Below are positions 44,740 through 47,768 of a stretch of DNA of 47,768 bases, one piece after another. Origin of the DNA: Halorubrum tebenquichense DSM 14210 (GTDB taxonomy: Archaea > Halobacteriota > Halobacteria > Halobacteriales > Haloferacaceae). Position 1 is the stretch's first letter. Every line of letters starts with the position of its first letter. The notes below the pieces were generated by a model. That model was not told the origin of the DNA. It saw only the letters and a list, made by a program, of their open reading frames with translations, and made no database searches. A program made the translations under genes and the position numbers. The DNA is taken from the NCBI RefSeq assembly GCF_000337415.1, contig NZ_AOJD01000053.1:1-47768 (forward strand), read 5' to 3'.

Positions 44740-45383
44740 CTCGCACCCCCGTGGCCCGTGTGGGCCGACTCGCCGTACTTGAGCATGTAGAACGTGAACA
44801 CGAAGGTCAGACCGATACCGAGGATGGCAGAGATGCCGACCCAGTGGGCGTGGAGCGGGACGCCGACGTGGGCGATGTCCTCCGGCCACCCGGTGTTCGC
44901 GCCGCCGACCTCGACGGTCGCGATGTCCTCGCCGACGGCGATGCCGCCGTGCATGCCGGTAGCGGTGTGAGGCACGCAGTGGTAGTGGGTGATGCCGGCG
45001 TCCTCGCCGCTGGCCTCGTACTCGTAGGTGTATCCCTCCTCGTCGACGGGGTCGCCGCTGTCGAGGGCGGCCGGGCCGCCGTCGTCGACCGTCTGGACGT
45101 TGTGTGCGCCGCCGTTGCCCGTCCACTCCCAGACGATTGTCGTCCCCTCGTCGACCCACACCAGCGTCGGGTCGAACGCGAGGCCGCTGCTGCCGGCCCC
45201 GACCGAGATGGTCACTTCGTCCTGGCCGCGGGCGTCGGTGTAGGACCCGACGTTCCCGCCCGAAGCACCGCTCGGCCAGTCGGGTTCCACTTCCTGTGCA
45301 GCCGCCGTTCCGGTCGCCCCGGCGGAGGCCGCGACGGCGGCGGTCGCGCCGCCGGCCGTCCGCACGAAGTCCCGCCTTTTCAT
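44736..45383 (-). CDS. Membrane-anchored halocyanin (blue copper protein)
   Basis: A 215-residue exported copper protein. It has a Tat signal (MKRRDFVRTAGGATAAV, no lipobox), a cupredoxin domain with ligands His94, Cys136, His139 and Met144 (AHNV, HYHCVPHTATGMH), and a C-terminal transmembrane helix (about 180-203), so the copper domain faces outward. It occupies the place where a Rieske protein is usual in bc operons and may be the electron acceptor of the complex. Starts at ATG 45383; the upstream frame adds a non-signal leader. Followed by the DUF7318-like gene with a four-base overlap. Confidence 0.9.
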   Translation of the reverse strand: MKRRDFVRTAGGATAAVAASAGATGTAAAQEVEPDWPSGASGGNVGSYTDARGQDEVTISVGAGSSGLAFDPTLVWVDEGTTIVWEWTGNGGAHNVQTVDDGGPAALDSGDPVDEEGYTYEYEASGEDAGITHYHCVPHTATGMHGGIAVGEDIATVEVGGANTGWPEDIAHVGVPLHAHWVGISAILGIGLTFVFTFYMLKYGESAHTGHGGAR

Positions 45384-45478
45384 ACAGTTTCCCTCAGGAC
45401 GGGGTCCGCTTAAACCCACCGACTGAAACCGCCGACGTGGAGGAGGCTTCGGGGGCTGAGACCGCCGAAATCGACGGA

Positions 45479-46363
45479 TTACTCGTCGCGGTCGCGGTCA
45501 CTCTCGACGGGGGCCTCGTCGGTCACGACGCCGTCCTCGACGGGGACGAACTTGGGCCGCTCTTTGGCCTCGCGGAGCGCCCGCAGTCGGTCCCGGTACT
45601 CCTCCGAACGGAACCGGTCCGAGAGCCGCGCGTTCGCCACCATCGCGAACAGGAATCCGCCCACGAGCAGGAAGACGATACCCATCGCCGGCGCGACGAT
45701 GGTCCCGAGGTCGGCGACGGCGCTCGCGACGAGGAGGGCGACGCCGGCCAGCACCTGAATCGCGGCGACGACCTGTATCACGAGGTTGCCGAACTCGCCG
45801 GACCCCTCCGGGACGCTGTCCGGGTGCGGGAGCGACCAGTCCTCGGGCGGTTCGGGCACCTCGTAGGAGTCCATCGCCGCGAGCGCGACGACGGGCTCTA
45901 TGTCGCGGAGGACCGTCCCCTCGCCGCGCACTTCTCCGGTGGGGCGGATGATCGCGTACCCCTCGTCGGAGTAGACGAGGATGCGCTCCTCGCCGTCCTC
46001 GCGGACGCGCTCTAAGACCCCGAACACGTCTCGGGTCGCGATCCGGGACTTCAGCTCGGCGTCGACGCGGTCGAGGAGTCGCTCGCCCGTGATCCACGTG
46101 TCGGGGTCGAAGGCGGCGTCCCACTCCTCCGCGCTCATCTCCGCCATGTCCGACGGACCGAAGTCGTCGAAGTCGTACTCCGACTCGACGCGCTCGCGGA
46201 GCGCCTCGATGTCGGTCTCGTCCCCGGAGTCGCCGCCGGAGCCGGCCGGGCGGGACCCGTCGGTCTCGGCCTCCGCGTCCGGGCCTCCCGAACCGTCGGA
46301 CGCCGGGTCTGCCGGCTCCTCCGGCGGCGACTCCGACTCCGACCGCGTCGAGGTGTCCTCCAT
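45479..46363 (-). CDS. bc-complex cluster protein with acidic N-terminus and two helices (probably DUF7319)
   Basis: A 294-residue protein. The first 50 residues are acidic and low-complexity; residues 50-195 form a soluble domain (EYDFDDFGPSDMAEMS, GVLERVREDGEERILVYSDEG) and two hydrophobic helices (about 200-245) follow. No iron-sulfur or haem-binding motif is visible, so it is not a Rieske protein. Recalled as DUF7319. It is first in the minus-strand cluster, 95 bp before halocyanin. The start is the ATG at 46363. Confidence 0.75.
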   Translation of the reverse strand: MEDTSTRSESESPPEEPADPASDGSGGPDAEAETDGSRPAGSGGDSGDETDIEALRERVESEYDFDDFGPSDMAEMSAEEWDAAFDPDTWITGERLLDRVDAELKSRIATRDVFGVLERVREDGEERILVYSDEGYAIIRPTGEVRGEGTVLRDIEPVVALAAMDSYEVPEPPEDWSLPHPDSVPEGSGEFGNLVIQVVAAIQVLAGVALLVASAVADLGTIVAPAMGIVFLLVGGFLFAMVANARLSDRFRSEEYRDRLRALREAKERPKFVPVEDGVVTDEAPVESDRDRDE

Positions 46364-46479
46364 CGTCTCGACGGTACGTGCTCCTGACGCTAACTGTTTT
46401 CGTCCGCGCCCGGGCAACGGGACCGACCCGCCGGCCGCGGATCGCGGGGCTTTACGCGCCGGAGCGCGTAGCCGCTCGC

Positions 46480-46962
46480 ATGGTCGACGAGTCGGTCATC
46501 GCGGCGCTGGCCGGGGCCTCTGTGACGTCGAGTCTCCCCTTCCTCCTGTACGGCGCTTGGATCATGATCGACGCCGAGACGGTGTCGTGGAACGTGCTGA
46601 TGCGGCACCTGCGGTACATCGTGGCCGGGCTCCTGCTCACGACCGTCCCCCTCGCCGGGTGGATGCTCCCGCGCATCCTCGACCAGCTGACGGGGATGGC
46701 GATCCTCCACGCCTTCTTCGGCGTTCAGGCGTACGCCCTGCTTGCGTTCGCGCTGACCGGCATCGTCCGGATCTTCCAGGCCAAGCGGAACGCCGACGCG
46801 TACGAGGACCCCGACGTCGACATCGGCGAGATCCACGAGGACATGGGCCACTGGCGGAAGCGGCTCCGCGCCGGCGTCGCGGGCTTCATGCTACTGTGGC
46901 TGTGCGCGTGGGTGACCGGGATCTACCGGCTCCTCACGCTCCACTTCGGCTCGCTGTTCTGA
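46480..46962 (+). CDS. Small membrane protein of the bc-complex cluster (probably DUF7321)
   Basis: A 160-residue protein with four hydrophobic helices (about 8-25, 42-63, 75-95 and 128-150) and a charged cytoplasmic loop EDPDVDIGEIHEDMGHWRKRL. It diverges from the DUF7319-like gene across 116 bp, so the two may share a control region. Recalled as DUF7321 and regularly adjacent to the haloarchaeal bc cluster. Histidines in or near helices could coordinate a cofactor, but nothing proves that. Confidence 0.72.
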   Translation: MVDESVIAALAGASVTSSLPFLLYGAWIMIDAETVSWNVLMRHLRYIVAGLLLTTVPLAGWMLPRILDQLTGMAILHAFFGVQAYALLAFALTGIVRIFQAKRNADAYEDPDVDIGEIHEDMGHWRKRLRAGVAGFMLLWLCAWVTGIYRLLTLHFGSLF

Positions 46963-47050
46963 CCGCTCGACGCTCGACGGCCGACCGGCGTCGCGAAGCG
47001 TTCCGGCGACCGACAGCTTCAATCCGGGTTTGGTCTTAACAGGTGATATC

Positions 47051-47671
47051 GTGGCAGTCACCTTCGATCTGTTCGGGACCCTCGTCGGCGTCGAGTACCC
47101 GTCGGACCCGGCGGAAGCGGTCGCGCGCGAACTGGAGTCCCGCGACGTGGCGGTCCCCGACGACTGGCACGTCGCGTACGGCGAGCGACACGTCGAGGCA
47201 CCGGCCGGCGCGGAAGTGCCCCTCCCCGCCCACGTCGCCCGCGCGCTCGACTCCCGCGGCGTCGACGTGACGGAGAACGCCGCCAGACACGCCGTGATCG
47301 CCGCGTTCGATCCCGACGTTACCCGGCGCGACGGCGCGCTGGAGGCGGTCCGCGGCGCGGCCGAGCGCGGCCCGGTGGGGCTGCTCTCGAACTGCGCCGT
47401 GCCCGAACTCGTCCCGCGGACGCTGATCCGCGCGGGGCTCCGCGGCGAGTTCGACGCGGTCACGACGAGCATCGGCTGCGGCTGGCGGAAACCCCACCCC
47501 TCCGCGTTCGAGGCCGCGGCCGAGGCGCTGGGGACCTCGACGACCGGGCTCGTCCACGTCGGGGACGACGCCGAGACCGACGGCGGGGTCGTCGCCGCCG
47601 GCGGGCGCTTCGTCGACGTGACGGAGACGCCGCTGTCGGCGGTCGTCGCGGAGTTGGAAGCCGAGCAGTAG
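47051..47671 (+). CDS. HAD-superfamily hydrolase
   Basis: A 206-residue phosphatase-like enzyme. The HAD motifs are readable: catalytic Asp in FDLFGTLVG (near residue 6), Ser/Asn in LLSNCAVP, Lys in GWRKPHPSAF and the acidic VGDDAETDGG. The cap region (about 15-85) is small and helical. Substrate unknown. I chose the GTG at 47051 because the protein then begins exactly at the family's first strand; an in-frame TTG lies seven codons upstream. Its last four codons and stop form the first unit of the tandem repeat that follows. Confidence 0.85.
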   Translation: MAVTFDLFGTLVGVEYPSDPAEAVARELESRDVAVPDDWHVAYGERHVEAPAGAEVPLPAHVARALDSRGVDVTENAARHAVIAAFDPDVTRRDGALEAVRGAAERGPVGLLSNCAVPELVPRTLIRAGLRGEFDAVTTSIGCGWRKPHPSAFEAAAEALGTSTTGLVHVGDDAETDGGVVAAGGRFVDVTETPLSAVVAELEAEQ

Positions 47672-47731
47672 GTCGGAAGCCGAGCAGTAGGTCGGAAGCC
47701 GAGCAGTAGGTCGGAAGCCGAGCAGTAGGGT
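47657..47731 (+). repeat. 19-bp tandem repeat, four copies, starting inside the HAD gene
   Basis: The unit gaagccgagcagtaggtcg begins at 47657, 47676, 47695 and 47714; the last copy is slightly changed at its end. The first copy encodes the final Glu-Ala-Glu-Gln and stop of the HAD gene. Because 19 is not a multiple of three, the TAG stops of successive copies fall in all three frames. Confidence 0.92.
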
Positions 47732-47756
47732 CGTCCGGGCGTTCGGACGGTCGCGG

Positions 47757-47768
47757 TCAGTCGAACCA
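47757..47768 (-). CDS. Possible 3' end of a minus-strand gene cut by the window edge
   Basis: The minus strand reads Trp-Phe-Asp-stop up to 47757. Only three codons are visible, so this is a guess from the stop and the expected convergent gene order. Confidence 0.2.
   Translation of the reverse strand, partial: WFD

Overview
The window is chromosomal DNA of an extremely halophilic archaeon (class Halobacteria). Halorubrum or a close relative fits best, but the genus is an inference. The evidence is high G+C throughout, strongly acidic predicted proteins, many haloarchaeal domain-of-unknown-function (DUF) families, archaeal lipid and protein-glycosylation genes (sn-glycerol-1-phosphate dehydrogenase, an AglJ-like glycosyltransferase), halocyanin, Tat-type lipoprotein signals, and starts that mostly follow a TATA-like element by 25-30 nt (leaderless mRNAs) instead of a Shine-Dalgarno site. 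I saw no rRNA, tRNA, insertion sequence or CRISPR array. DUF numbers and family names come from memory and sequence reading, not from a search.

Layout. 1-226: a 66-bp direct tandem repeat with TATA-like cores. 227-5003: a presenilin-type membrane protease, a long non-coding stretch (1274-2020), a nitrilase/SRPBCC gene pair, two small proteins and a PhoU/AbrB regulator. 5227-8310: CheY-like receiver, a small haloarchaeal protein, the AglJ-like glycosyltransferase and a zinc-ribbon membrane protein. 8329-9559: two broken peptide-transporter genes lying head to head. 10182-23710: two complete five-gene oligopeptide ABC transporter operons (A-B-C-D-F) transcribed divergently from a 535-bp A+T-rich control region. 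23733-28990: an AMP-binding-like protein, a cupin, DnaJ, DnaK and triosephosphate isomerase. 29136-40422: a DICT-domain protein, a decayed dsbB, an MBF1-like regulator, AroA, an ArsA/Get3 ATPase, membrane proteins, DUF2103, LysE, glycerol-1-phosphate dehydrogenase, DUF420 and an M28 peptidase. 40505-46962: a respiratory cluster with a split b6/subunit-IV-type cytochrome b, a membrane-anchored halocyanin, an NAD-kinase-like protein and five or six small membrane proteins. 47051-47768: a HAD hydrolase whose last codons are repeated in tandem four times.

The most unusual gene is the substrate-binding protein of the minus-strand transporter (14666-16639). Its domain order is circularly permuted: the segment that normally ends the protein comes directly after the lipoprotein signal, and the segment that normally starts it comes last. 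The reading frame is intact and the gene heads a complete operon. The three DppF-type ATPases in the window also share a helical insert of about 100 residues between the second and third cysteines of their C-terminal cysteine motif. The broken pair at 8329-9559 looks like the outer ends of a further transporter locus that suffered an internal deletion.

Other points for a second look are the respiratory cluster, where a halocyanin stands where a Rieske protein would be expected, the NAD-kinase-like protein without its glycine-rich catalytic motif, the dsbB pseudogene, and palindromes around the starts of dppA2 and dnaK.
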